Source: Roseivivax sp. GX 12232 (GTDB lineage: Bacteria > Pseudomonadota > Alphaproteobacteria > Rhodobacterales > Rhodobacteraceae). From it: a stretch of 64,000 nt of DNA. Location of the stretch: assembly GCF_021272185.1 (NCBI RefSeq), contig NZ_JAJSEC010000004.1:1-64000 (forward strand), read 5' to 3'. The notes below the pieces were generated by a model. That model was not told where the DNA came from and ran no database searches. It saw only the letters and a program-made list of their open reading frames with translations. Of the stretch, positions 1 through 9,612 are shown one piece after another. Numbering within the stretch: position 1 is the stretch's first letter; each line of letters opens with the position of its first letter. The position numbers and the translations under genes are program-made.

Positions 1-1540
1 GGGGCGCCAAGCGCCAAAATCCCCGCGAGCTCGCCTACGAGTTCGACGCTCAGAGCGTCGTCGTCTGGGATCATTCGGATGTCCAAGAGCAAGCTGCGGA
101 TGATCGTCATGGCTTCCGCCTTAGTGGTCTCCGCGTTGAGCGTCTCGGTGAGCAGCGAGACTTCCTCACGATAGCGGTCGGGCAAGCCAGGGTGCAGCAA
201 GACTGGGTTCTCGTCGAACGCATCTGCGATCATTGCTTCGAGTTCGTTTCTGCGGGCCTCGAGATTACCAAGCTTCGTCTTCATGCTCTCGTGGAACATG
301 CCACCTGCGATTGCTTCCACCACGCGGTCGATCTGATCCGTCACCTTAGTGAGGTCGCACTCTGCCTATGCCCGGTCCCGTTCGCGTTGCTTGCTCAGGA
401 GATTGAACTCTCCCTGATAGGCGCGGGTGAACTGAGCAACCAGCTCAGGTGCCATGAGTTGGTTCTTAAGCCCTCGAAGGCCGCGGCTTTCTAATCGATC
501 CCTCCGGATGGTGAGCATGTTCTCGCAGGTGCCTTTGTTGCGTGCATTGGCGCCGCCGTAATGGCTTTTACCTATGAGGATGTAACCCCCGCCGCAGTTT
601 GCGCAGGTCAGAAGCTCGGAAAAAAATGCTTGGCTCGCTTGGTCCGGTTGAAGCCGTCGCTGATCGCCACTTTGCGGGTCTCGGATTGGCGGGTTTTGAC
701 CGACGCCCAGAGATCGTCATCGAGAATTCTGATTTCTGGTACGTCTTCGATGACCCATCTCTCAGGCGGGTTCAGGCGAGCCTGACACTTGCCGATCATT
801 GGGTCTTTGACGAAGCGCTGGCGGTTCCAGATGAGCTTTCCGACATAAAGCTCGTTGTTCAGAAGCCCGGTTCTGCGCTTTTGATTGCCGTGAATCGTTG
901 ATGCGCCCCATGTCCCGCGCGGACCGGGAATACCCTCTTCGTTCAGAGCGGAGGCGATGCTGCGTGGGCTGACGCCTTTGGCGTAGTCACGAAATATGCG
1001 GCGCACGACCTCCGCCTGACCCAGGTTGATGCGCCGCTCTCCGCGAGTCGTATTGCCGTCCTCTTCGAGGGATCGGACGACGTCGTAGCCATAGGTGATG
1101 CCACCCGCCGATTTGCCGCTTCGCACTCGGCCTTCCAGGCCCCGCCTTGTCTTCTGCGCGAGATCGCTCAAGAAGAGGCTGCTAATCGTGCCCTTCAGTC
1201 CGATATGCAGTTCGGAGACGAGGCCTTCCGAGACGGAAACCACGGACATCCCGTGGAACACCATCTGTTTGTAGAAGGCCGCAATGTGCTCTTGGTCTGG
1301 GCTGAACCTGTCTAGGCCCTCGGCCAAGACGATATCAAACTGGCTTGTCCGCGCATCCTGGAGAAGCTGCTGATACCCAGGGCGGAGCTGAGACGCACCG
1401 CTGGGCGCCGCGTCAGAATAAGTCTGAACCGTGATCAAGCCGTTTTGATCCGCCAGTCGCTGGCAGAGCCGAATTTGATCCTCAATGGAGGCGTCACTCT
1501 GAAGGTCGGTGGAATAGCGGGCATAGATTGCTGCGCGCAT
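1..1540 (-). pseudogene. Large serine recombinase, broken and cut by window edge
   Basis: Large serine recombinase (resolvase/invertase catalytic domain, then recombinase and zinc-ribbon domains) that would cut and join DNA at att sites. It starts at the ATG at 1540 behind an AGGAGG ribosome site. The nucleophile is Ser10 in YARYSTD. The frame closes at 608 just after a run of seven T (minus strand, about 615-621). The -1 frame then continues with a CANCGGGY zinc-ribbon and a coiled, charged C-terminus, interrupted by an in-frame TAG at 366-368, and stays open to base 1. Two lesions make this a likely pseudogene. The T run reads U UUU UUU in frame, so -1 ribosomal slippage is possible but would not rescue the later TAG. 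It lies 10 bases downstream of the broken tyrosine recombinase, in one operon. Confidence 0.85.
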
Positions 1541-1550
1541 TTTGGGCCTC

Positions 1551-2655
1551 CTATCTGCTCGTCTCGTACCGTCTCCGGCGCGAATGCTTTTGATTGGCCC
1601 GCCCCATTTTAGGCATATCCTTGCGGATATCTTTCACTATCGATTGCAACCGGTTGCAACTGGCGATGCCGCTGGCGCGATTGTAGCGCTTCTCGGCCAT
1701 GTCGAGCGTGGCATGCCCCAGAAGGTCGCGGATGATGTTGACGTGCTCTAGATCCGTCGCAGCAATTGAGGTGGCAGCGACATGTCGAAAGGCGTGTGGG
1801 CGAATCGGGACGCCGAGATGCCGCTCGGTGACTTTGGGCAGTTCACGCGAAAAGCTATCTGAGGTGAGAGGTTTGCCGTATTGGCTAATCCATAATCCCG
1901 ATGAAGATTTGCCGCTGAGTAAAACACTTCGATGCGGCTGAGATATGCATCCATGGGGTCAACCAGCGCGTTGAGAAGCGGCATATCGCGGGCCTTTCGA
2001 TCCTTGATATCCTCGGCTGAGAATTTGAGCCTAAAGCCGCTCGCGTGACGATCCAGATGCCCGTCTACATTCATGCTGAGCAAAGTGCGCCGCCGAACTG
2101 GGCGCGCTGTAAGAATGCCGATCATGAGAGCTTGGCGGAACCATATTGCGCGCTCCATGTCGCTAGGTGCTTGGTCCGCTTGGACATCGGCCATCCTCTG
2201 CAGGCTCCAGCGCCAGATCGTCTGGGCAGTCAAGGGAGGGGCTTCTTGCAGCTGCTCAAGATGCGAGCGGCTCAGTAGGCGACGCGTTCCACGGTCGAGC
2301 CAAGCCCAATCAGTCTCGGGGCGAAGCCTTGCGCCAAGACATAGAGGTCAAGTATCAAACCTGCTGAAGACCGGGTCTTCAGGCGCACCTCGCACTCTTC
2401 TAGGTAACGCTCCACACGCTCCTGGGTGATCCGTTCCGAGGGAAAAAGTTCTAACGCAGCAGGATCGGTCCTCGCGACAAATGACAGCCATTGCCCGTAG
2501 GATTGTCGTCGCTTTAGGCGGCTGCCTTCCGACCAACCTTGGAAAGGGCCTGTGTCGTCGAAGAGGCCGCCTTCTGCGAAGAATGCGGCCCAGGCGTGCT
2601 GATCGAGCTTTGGCCAGTCGGGGAACTTTAAGACAAGGGGGATTTGCTTAATCAT
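1551..2655 (-). pseudogene. Tyrosine recombinase with two frameshifts
   Basis: Second tyrosine recombinase of the operon. The likely start is the ATG at 2655, whose first bases overlap the stop of the upstream recombinase (ATGATTAA). The N-terminal part reads open to about 2320, the middle (core domain with TARPVRRR, carrying the first catalytic Arg) is in another frame, and the C-terminal part with HAFRHV, LLGHAT and the Tyr in EKRYNR is in a third frame from about 1928 down to the TAG at 1551. Each junction looks like a one-base deletion. Restoring both gives a protein of about 368 residues, normal for the family. The catalytic residues survive, so the damage is probably recent. An alternative TTG start exists at 2667. 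Confidence 0.85.
1644..1659. repeat. Palindrome TTGCAACCGGTTGCAA inside recombinase 3' end
   Basis: Perfect 16-bp palindrome in the last codons of the broken tyrosine recombinase. It differs from the palindrome at 4709-4726 only in the two central bases, so both may be sites for the same island protein. Confidence 0.6.
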
Positions 2656-4318
2656 CGGAACCCCCAATCTTGGAAAGCACCACCTGATCGTAATGATCGT
2701 GCGCCCATTGGTTAGAGAGGGAGGCGTAGAAATCCATCGTGGTCTGAAGGCGCTTGTGCTTGAGCAACCGGCGGACCAACTCGAAATTCTCAGGACGCTC
2801 TTTGAGATACAGGTAGGCCGCGAAATGCCGGAAGAGGTGCATGTGCATCACAAGACCGGTCTCGCGTTCGATCACTTCCTTAAGGTGAGCGGAGAAGTTG
2901 GAAGGCTTGCGCGGTCGGCCGTCGCTGCGCCGGGGAAAGAGCGCGGTGCTCTCGTGCTCTGTCAACATCGGACGAAACTGCACAATGTATCGATCCAAGA
3001 GTCGCGACATCTTCGCGTTCAGTTTTACTTCAACGGGTTCGCCGTTCTTTACCTCCGAACCCTCCACGCGAATTCCGTAACGCAACGCTGCGCCGTGGCC
3101 TTGCGGCCTCAGGTGACGGTCTAGGTCAAGCGATGAGACATTCTGCGCGCGCATCGGGCAGGAAAGGAGAACCCCGAGCGTTGCCGCATGCATCGCGGCC
3201 AAGGCACTCTCGCGACTTGTCGGATCCTCATTGGCTCGGTCCATTAAGACATGTGCCAGGGTGGCGACGCGGATTACGTTTTGCCAGTCCTCGAATTGCC
3301 CAAGGCGTTCCTTGTTTTTGGTGCTCATGCCACGCGGGTTCGTTGCGAGACGCTTCTTAATAGTGATGAATTGCTGCACCTCCGGCTCGGGCACCTTCAG
3401 GTGATGGCGTGCGATTGCAGTCAGCGTCGCGGCGATGTTCGCGAAACCAGGGGGAATTGCGTTGCTACCCCGCCGTCGTAGCATGGAGTTGAACGCACGC
3501 TTTGCCGTTTCCGGTGTCACCACGTCTTTGAGGCTCTGCATGTCTTCGATAGGCATGCTGTCGCTGACAAGAGCATCGAGATGCTGGCGAATATGAGCTT
3601 CAATATTGCGAATGCTTGTTGGGCGGAGCGGTTTGTCCGGACCCTCTTCGTCGAAAAGATCACTGTGTTCCAAGCGACTTATATAGGAAGCGATCTCGTC
3701 TTGCAGCGATTGTGGATAGTCTGAAAGACGGCGAGCCTTGAACCGCCTTTTTGCCCCCCAAGCTACTCGCGAGAAGGGTAACTTGTTAACCGCAATCAGA
3801 TAGTTCCAAGTCTCAACAGAGACTTTGCATACATCGCGCGGCGAGCGCGCAAGAAGGCGTTCGTCAAGATACTTGAAGAACCGCTCAAATACCGCTTCAT
3901 CCACGTTCTCTGGCGCAATCTGATGCGCACAGCAGAAATCTGCAAACCGAGCCAGACCCCAGCGCTGGTGATCGGACGGCGCGCTGTTCAGGAACGCGTT
4001 CCAAGCATCAGTGCGATCAATCGGTTCGTGCTCTGCCGGAATAACCCCTGCAGACTTCAGCGCGCTCGTCAGGTTGCTCTTGATGTTGGAGAGGGTCTTT
4101 GACGAGACGCCGCATTGGACAGCATGCAGCTTGGAGATCAGGGGGCGCAGCTGCGTCACGCCAGCCGGCAGATCGCCGGGACTCCGGTGCAGCATCTCTG
4201 AAATCCGCGGAATGGCCGATGTCTGGTCGCGGTGTTCATTGGGCCCAGTGCAAGCGTCTGCGTTTAGCAGGGCCAGTACATCAGCCAGTGTGTTCGGTTT
4301 GTTGGTATCGAGCGCCAT
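2648..4318 (-). CDS. Large tyrosine site-specific recombinase (integrase)
   Basis: Intact 556-residue tyrosine recombinase, first and only unbroken recombinase of the operon. The C-terminal catalytic domain shows the first Arg in CPMRAQN (about residue 390), the HxxR box in HLFRHF (about 500), His in LLKHKR and the Tyr nucleophile in MDFYAS near the C-terminus. The N-terminal 350 residues are longer than in phage integrases and resemble the long arm and core-binding parts of transposon-type recombinases that work in sets. The ATG at 4318 follows an AGGAG site. Its stop overlaps the start of the next recombinase. It likely drives movement of this island together with the two damaged partners. 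The target site is not visible in the window. Confidence 0.85.
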   Translation of the reverse strand: MALDTNKPNTLADVLALLNADACTGPNEHRDQTSAIPRISEMLHRSPGDLPAGVTQLRPLISKLHAVQCGVSSKTLSNIKSNLTSALKSAGVIPAEHEPIDRTDAWNAFLNSAPSDHQRWGLARFADFCCAHQIAPENVDEAVFERFFKYLDERLLARSPRDVCKVSVETWNYLIAVNKLPFSRVAWGAKRRFKARRLSDYPQSLQDEIASYISRLEHSDLFDEEGPDKPLRPTSIRNIEAHIRQHLDALVSDSMPIEDMQSLKDVVTPETAKRAFNSMLRRRGSNAIPPGFANIAATLTAIARHHLKVPEPEVQQFITIKKRLATNPRGMSTKNKERLGQFEDWQNVIRVATLAHVLMDRANEDPTSRESALAAMHAATLGVLLSCPMRAQNVSSLDLDRHLRPQGHGAALRYGIRVEGSEVKNGEPVEVKLNAKMSRLLDRYIVQFRPMLTEHESTALFPRRSDGRPRKPSNFSAHLKEVIERETGLVMHMHLFRHFAAYLYLKERPENFELVRRLLKHKRLQTTMDFYASLSNQWAHDHYDQVVLSKIGGSDD

Positions 4319-4474
4319 GTCAGGCTCCTATGTGGAGGAAAGGGGAAACAGAGGGGGGCAAGCGTCCTTGGGGGTCCACGAGCGGACATTCGGGAAAGAC
4401 AAGCCGTTGATTTGTAGCCATAGTTGGTGGCTTTATCGTCCCGAACCTCCTGAAAAGCGTTCAATGACAGAACC

Positions 4475-4687
4475 TTACAGGGCATGGTGTATCGCCCCAT
4501 TGCCGCGGTCTGCTGCCAACTGCTTCAAGTCGCTGCGTGCGATGCGCCAGCCGCGACCGATCTGCGTAGCAGGCAGGTCTCTGTTCTTGATCCAGCGTCG
4601 AACGGTCTTCGGGGTCGTTCGAAACAACTCGGCGACCTCGTTCACCGTCAGAAAGGTCGCGTCGCTCGGGTATGGGAGGTCGATCAT
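4475..4687 (-). CDS. Excisionase-like helix-turn-helix protein
   Basis: 70-residue protein with one winged helix-turn-helix of the excisionase/MerR-like type (LTVNEVAELFRTTPKTVRRW, then a basic wing with GRGWRI). Such proteins bind DNA beside integrases and either steer recombination towards excision or control integrase expression. The start at 4687 has a GGGGAGG site seven bases upstream. It lies 156 bases upstream of the large recombinase on the same strand, and an 18-bp palindrome sits 21 bases upstream of its start, a plausible operator or arm site. The family call is firm; the excisionase role is inferred from position. Confidence 0.75.
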   Translation of the reverse strand: MIDLPYPSDATFLTVNEVAELFRTTPKTVRRWIKNRDLPATQIGRGWRIARSDLKQLAADRGNGAIHHAL

Positions 4688-5620
4688 TCACGCCTCCCCA
4701 GCTTCGTCGTTGCAACGCGTTGCAACATCCGCGCGCGCTGCCTCGCGGGCGAGCAAGCGCACAAGCTGCTTCAATGAGGTCGAGCTGTCAGGAGAGTATG
4801 ATCGCCCTTTGCTGGGCGAGGAAGAGCACGTCATGGAACAGTTCCTTGTTCGGAACCGCACTCGACAATGATCTCGAAAGTTCGGTCAGGAGCGCACCCA
4901 AGACATACAACCTCAGGCCTCGAAAGAGACCCAGATCATCGTCGCGGTGCTGCTGGCTCAGTGGCCTGCTGCTCCTAGCGGCCCAGCCAGTCAGGCTGGT
5001 GGTTGATAGTGGGATCTAGCGGTACACTGAGAGAGGCGACCTGCCAAGGGGCAGGGTGGACGTGGCGGACACATTGGTCTGAAAGCGTTAGCGAAAAACT
5101 ATTGACAGGTCTTAATTATTCGAACCGGCGCTGGCGGCATGCAGGTGACCCTGGTCTCGATACTGTCGCTCGCATCGCGGCTTCAACAAACCGCCCGTTC
5201 GTGCTTCGCGCGGCAGTTCGGGACATGAATGATAGAAGGCGGACCTTTCTGCCTTGAGCTGCAAATGCCTAGTCGACGCCTCAACGGCGGCGGGCATTGT
5301 CAAGAAGGGTCGCAACGCGACGTTGCTATGTCATGCAAAAAAGGGCGGAGAGCGGCCATTCGCTGCGTGCTGCACGAGCGGCGGCGATGCGCAGGAAGCA
5401 GGCTTTGCAAAGTCAGGGACTCGCGGCTGCCGGACTGACGCGAACGGCCCTTTGCGGACAATAGCCATTGCCGAGTACGGCGCGGTGCGGCAGTTATGAG
5501 ATCTGCCATTCGCGAAGTTTTTTTGTTCTGCGGAACGCCATAGACTGAGCAAGTTCCACTGTGCCAAAACTTCACAATGCCATTGCTGGCAGAGCTGGCT
5601 ACGATCATTAAATCTCCAAC
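4688..5620. other. Non-coding stretch between recombinase module and cargo
   Basis: About 930 bases with no gene I can support. Short open frames exist on both strands but lack ribosome sites and recognisable domains. It holds the palindrome at 4709-4726 and a short inverted repeat GCAACG-CGA-CGTTGC at 5312-5326. The last 100 bases are AT-rich and should contain the promoter of the SIR2 gene. Confidence 0.6.
4709..4726. promoter_or_regulatory. Palindrome upstream of excisionase-like gene
   Basis: Perfect 18-bp palindrome GTTGCAACGCGTTGCAAC, 21 bases upstream of the excisionase-like start. Its position suggests an operator or a recombinase arm site. It is close in sequence to the palindrome at 1644-1659. 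Confidence 0.55.
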
Positions 5621-8600
5621 ATGCGATTTTTTTCTGACGGCCCTTCTATTCCCGATCTCCTCCTGGAGCGCTGCGACGCCGGTCGTGTTGTCTTCCTCTG
5701 TGGTGCCGGAGTGTCATTCAATTCGGGGATGCCAACATTTCTTGGGCTTACGGAGCACGTGATCGACTTCTTCGACCCACCGGAAAGCTCGGAGATCATG
5801 AAGGCATTCGCCCCCTGGCGAACCGATCCAACAGCAGCAAATGTTCCCCTAGACCAGATATTCAACCTTCTGCACCAGGAGTATGGTCGGGATGAGGTCA
5901 ACGCACTGGTAACAGAGCGTTTGCTGCTCCCATCAACTGCGGCAACCATCGGTCGTGAACACAGCCTGTTGAAACGGATATCTTCGAACCAGAGTGGCGT
6001 TCCTCAGATCGTGACGACGAACTTCGATCACCTGTTCGAACTTAGCGACGAAGCGGGCAGCATCCCGGTCCATATTCCTCCGGCGTTCCCTGATCTGACT
6101 TTCGGATCACCAATTGATAGTATCACCTATCTACACGGGCGACTTGTTGCACCAGACGCGACCCAACACCCCTACGTGCTGAGCAGTGCAGATTTCGGCA
6201 GAGCCTATCTGTCCGAGGCATGGGCCACAAAGTTCATCAGCGGCCTGCTGGAACGATATACCGTCGTTCTTGTCGGGTATCAGGCCGAAGACCCGCCCGT
6301 GAAGTACCTCCTTCAAGGGCTCAACCATGATGGTCAGTTCGACCGAACGCGCCTCTATGCATTCGACCGAGGGGAGCCGGAGGAAATTGAAGCCAAGTGG
6401 CGAGATCGGGGCGTAACTGCCATCGCCTATCAAGATCATGGCCACCTATGGCAGACTATGGAAGCTTGGGCTGACCGGGCTGACGACCCACGTGCCTGGC
6501 GGAACCGGGTCGTCGCTTCTGCGGAACGTGACCCGAAGGAGATATCACCGCACGAGCGTGGGCAGGTCGCCCATGTCCTGCGTTCCGTTCCAGGAGCCAA
6601 GGCATTTGCCGACGCCGAACCATCACCACACCCGGAGTGGGTTTGCGTACTCGATGCATTCGTTCGCAATGCCAAGAAGTGCAGCGGATACGGGGAAGAT
6701 GCCGAAGAGTTCGATCCCGTGCAGGCATATGGCCTCGATGATGATCTTGTTCCGATCAGTGATGAGGATTTCAGACGGGGAACCAGAAACGATAACCTGT
6801 TCGAATGGCGGAGTGGCGACGACAACCCGCCCGATTTTCACCGCCTCGGAGGGCGCCAAGTAGAAGGCCATGAGGCAATGCCAATCCGGTTGTGGCATCT
6901 CGTCCGCTGGATCGGAAAGTCACTCCAAGCGCCAGTGGTCGCCTGGTGGGCGGCTCGTCAACTTGGCCTGCATCCTCGCCTCATCGACCACATTGCTTGG
7001 CACCTCGACCAATCGAAGGAAGTTGACGGGAACTGCTGACAAATCTGGAACCTGATATTGGAACACCACCGGGATCCTCGGAACCGTCGGTGGAACGGGC
7101 GATGGTACGACCTGAAAAAGCGCATTGCCGAAGAGGGTTGGGTCCCCAGCGTTCTCCGTGACTTCCAACACGCAGCCCAACCATGCTTAAACATCAAGCG
7201 GCCCGTGGGCCTGCATGAGAACAAGCCGCCCACATCCGAGTGGGGTGAACTTCGGTTCGACGAGATCGCTCGGTTCGAGATCAAGTATCTTGAGCGACAT
7301 AACGAGGACCTGGTGGTGCCGGATGAGGACCTGTACGCTGTCTTTCGCCTTTTGGACAACCATTTCACCACTGCGGCTGGGATGCTGTCTGACCTTGGTG
7401 TGTCCTACTTCACCACGCCTACATGCTACCCGGAACGGGAAACCGACGGCGGGGAGCAGTACCGTGATTCTTCTGAACCATTTCTTCTGTTCATCGAACT
7501 CTTTAACCGGATCGTGGCGCTCGACGCCAAACGGGCATTGGCTCATGCTATGCTTTGGGACGAAGGCAACGAGTATTTCTTTCGTAAGCTCAAGCTCTAT
7601 GCGCTGTCGAAGCCTGACCTTTTCGATGCTAACGACGCCGCCGAGATCATCTCCACGTTCGATCAGACCGCGTTCTGGGACAACGAAGTGGTGCGCGAAC
7701 TTCTCTTCGCCCTGGTAGATCGGTGGGATGAGTTCACGGATGACAGCAAGGAGGTCATAGCTGAACGTATCCTTGCTGGCCCTGACAAGATGGACCACCA
7801 GTCAGAGGACGATTACCCGGCATTCCGTGATCAGATTGCCGCCAGTTACGGCCGTTACCTTCAGTTAAATGGCTGCGATCTACCTGATGCTTCGGCTACG
7901 CGGTTGGCGGAAATCATCGCGGGGATTCAAAATTGGCATGATGGTTGGGCAACGTCGACGGTGATACTGTCGGGCGTGCATACGTCTTGGGTCGGAACGG
8001 ACGAAACTCCAGACGCTGTTCTCGACCTTCCAGTCAACGAGGTCATTACAAAGGCAAAAGAAGACCTGAAGCGCGACTTCGGTAGTTTCACCGAGCGCCG
8101 ACCCTTTACGGGCCTGGTAAGGGCAAATCCCCGCAAAGCCCTTTGCGCCCTAACCATTGCCGGGAAAACCGGTGACTTCCCACTGGCATTCTGGTCAGCA
8201 ATAATCAACGAGTTGCCCTCAGACATCGCTCCCCGGCTCAGAAGGGTCTTCCTGCATCGCGTTGCTCGCCTTCCGCACCCAATCGTTGTTGAGCTCCGTC
8301 ATACATTGGCTCGGTGGCTGGAACAGAACCTGGTCGACTTGCTTGAGTTCGACGACGATCTGGGCTGGACCGTTTTTGATCATGTGGTTGATGGCACCCT
8401 GAGTGGTGGAGCGGATGCCGCTGCAAGTGGTCGTGGCGAGGTCCGCATGGGTGGAGAGGTTATAGAACGATCCAGGCGCACATATGGCCATGCAATCGAC
8501 GGCCCATTGGGAATGTGTGCGGAGGCATTGTTCCACGCTGTACCCGGAGAGAAGCAGGAAGCCGGTTCCTTAGTTCCTGACCACATTAAGGCCCGCTTGG

Positions 8601-9429
8601 AACGACTGTTCGCAGCACCAGGCGAAGGCTCCGATCATGCTGTGTCGACAGCGACAAGAAAGCTCAACTGGCTGATGTACATTGACCCGGATTGGACCCA
8701 AGAGCGCCTCATCCCCCTGTTAGCTTATGATCACCCGGCCTCGGAGCCAGCATGGAATGGCTTGCTTTACAGTGGGCGTGTGCCTCGGCTCCCGCTGGCC
8801 AAAGTCATTAAACCCCTGATGCTCGACCTTTTTCCATGGATCGAAGAATTCTCATGGGACCGTGACCTCTCAAGAGTGGCCGCTCAGTGGTTGGGTTTCA
8901 TGCGGGTGTTTCATCCCGATGACCCGGCGGACTTACCAAGGCCGAGATGAAGTCCGCTCTCAGGGCAATGTCCGAAGAGTCCCGCAATCGGTTCACTTTC
9001 TGGTTGGGGCTTGTGGGACAGAAAAACGACGATGGTTGGATCAAATACGTGGTTCCCTTAGTCAACGAGGATTGGCCCAGAGAGCGCCAGTTTCGGACTT
9101 CTGGATCGGTTAAAGCTTGGATCAGGCTGCTTGACGACACAGGCGATGATTTCCCAGCAGTCTATGAAGCTGTTAAAAAGTTCTTGGTGCCAATCGAGAC
9201 CGACGACTATTCATTTTATCGCTTCACCCGTAAGGTCAATGAAGGAGAACCAATCACTACTCGTTTCCCAATTGAAACACTCGATTTGATCCACCGAGTT
9301 ACACCCAACGGGTTATCTCGCCTCCCGTATGAGCTACCGAAAATTCTTGCCCTGATTTCTGAAGTCGAACCGTCATTGACCTCCGATTATCGTTATCTGC
9401 GCCTGATCGATTTGCTGGAGCATTGTTGA
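5621..9429 (+). pseudogene. Giant SIR2-domain defence protein (Dsr1-like), broken
   Basis: The reading frame starting at 5621 encodes an N-terminal SIR2 (NAD-hydrolysing) domain with GAGVS at residues 28-32, Asn134 and Asp136 in TTNFDHL and His172 in TYLHGR, the usual catalytic set. A very long helical C-terminal region without a recognised motif follows. The frame meets TGA at 7037-7039, continues in the same frame to about 8935, then needs a one-base shift to reach the final stop at 9429. Repaired length is about 1,269 residues, close to what I recall for the antiphage sirtuin Dsr1, which depletes NAD after phage sensing. The Dsr1 name is from memory of size and architecture, not alignment. 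Catalytic residues lie before the first lesion, so a 472-residue SIR2 fragment could still be made. Confidence 0.75.
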
Positions 9430-9582
9430 CGGCGACCTAATCTTTCATTTGAAAGCTCAGCTCGTAATTGAGCGCTTGGGATTATCCTTCCTCCAGCTAA
9501 CCTGCGGCTTTATGCCACGCAACGAACGACTGCTTCCCTCCCCTCTCCGAATGTGAGCGAATGTCCATTATCTCGAAGGGGG

Positions 9583-9606
9583 CGCGCAACGGGTCACCGT
9601 TGCGCG
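9583..9606. terminator. Hairpin between convergent cargo genes
   Basis: Perfect 10-bp stem CGCGCAACGG / CCGTTGCGCG with loop GTCA, between the 3' ends of the convergent SIR2 and nuclease genes. There is no T tract on either side, so it may be a T-less bidirectional terminator or another structured site. Confidence 0.4.
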
Positions 9607-9612
9607 GATAAA

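Noticed and set aside
5112-5608. Short open frames on both strands in the gap before the SIR2 gene
   Set aside because: No ribosome sites, no recognisable domains, overlapping in several frames.
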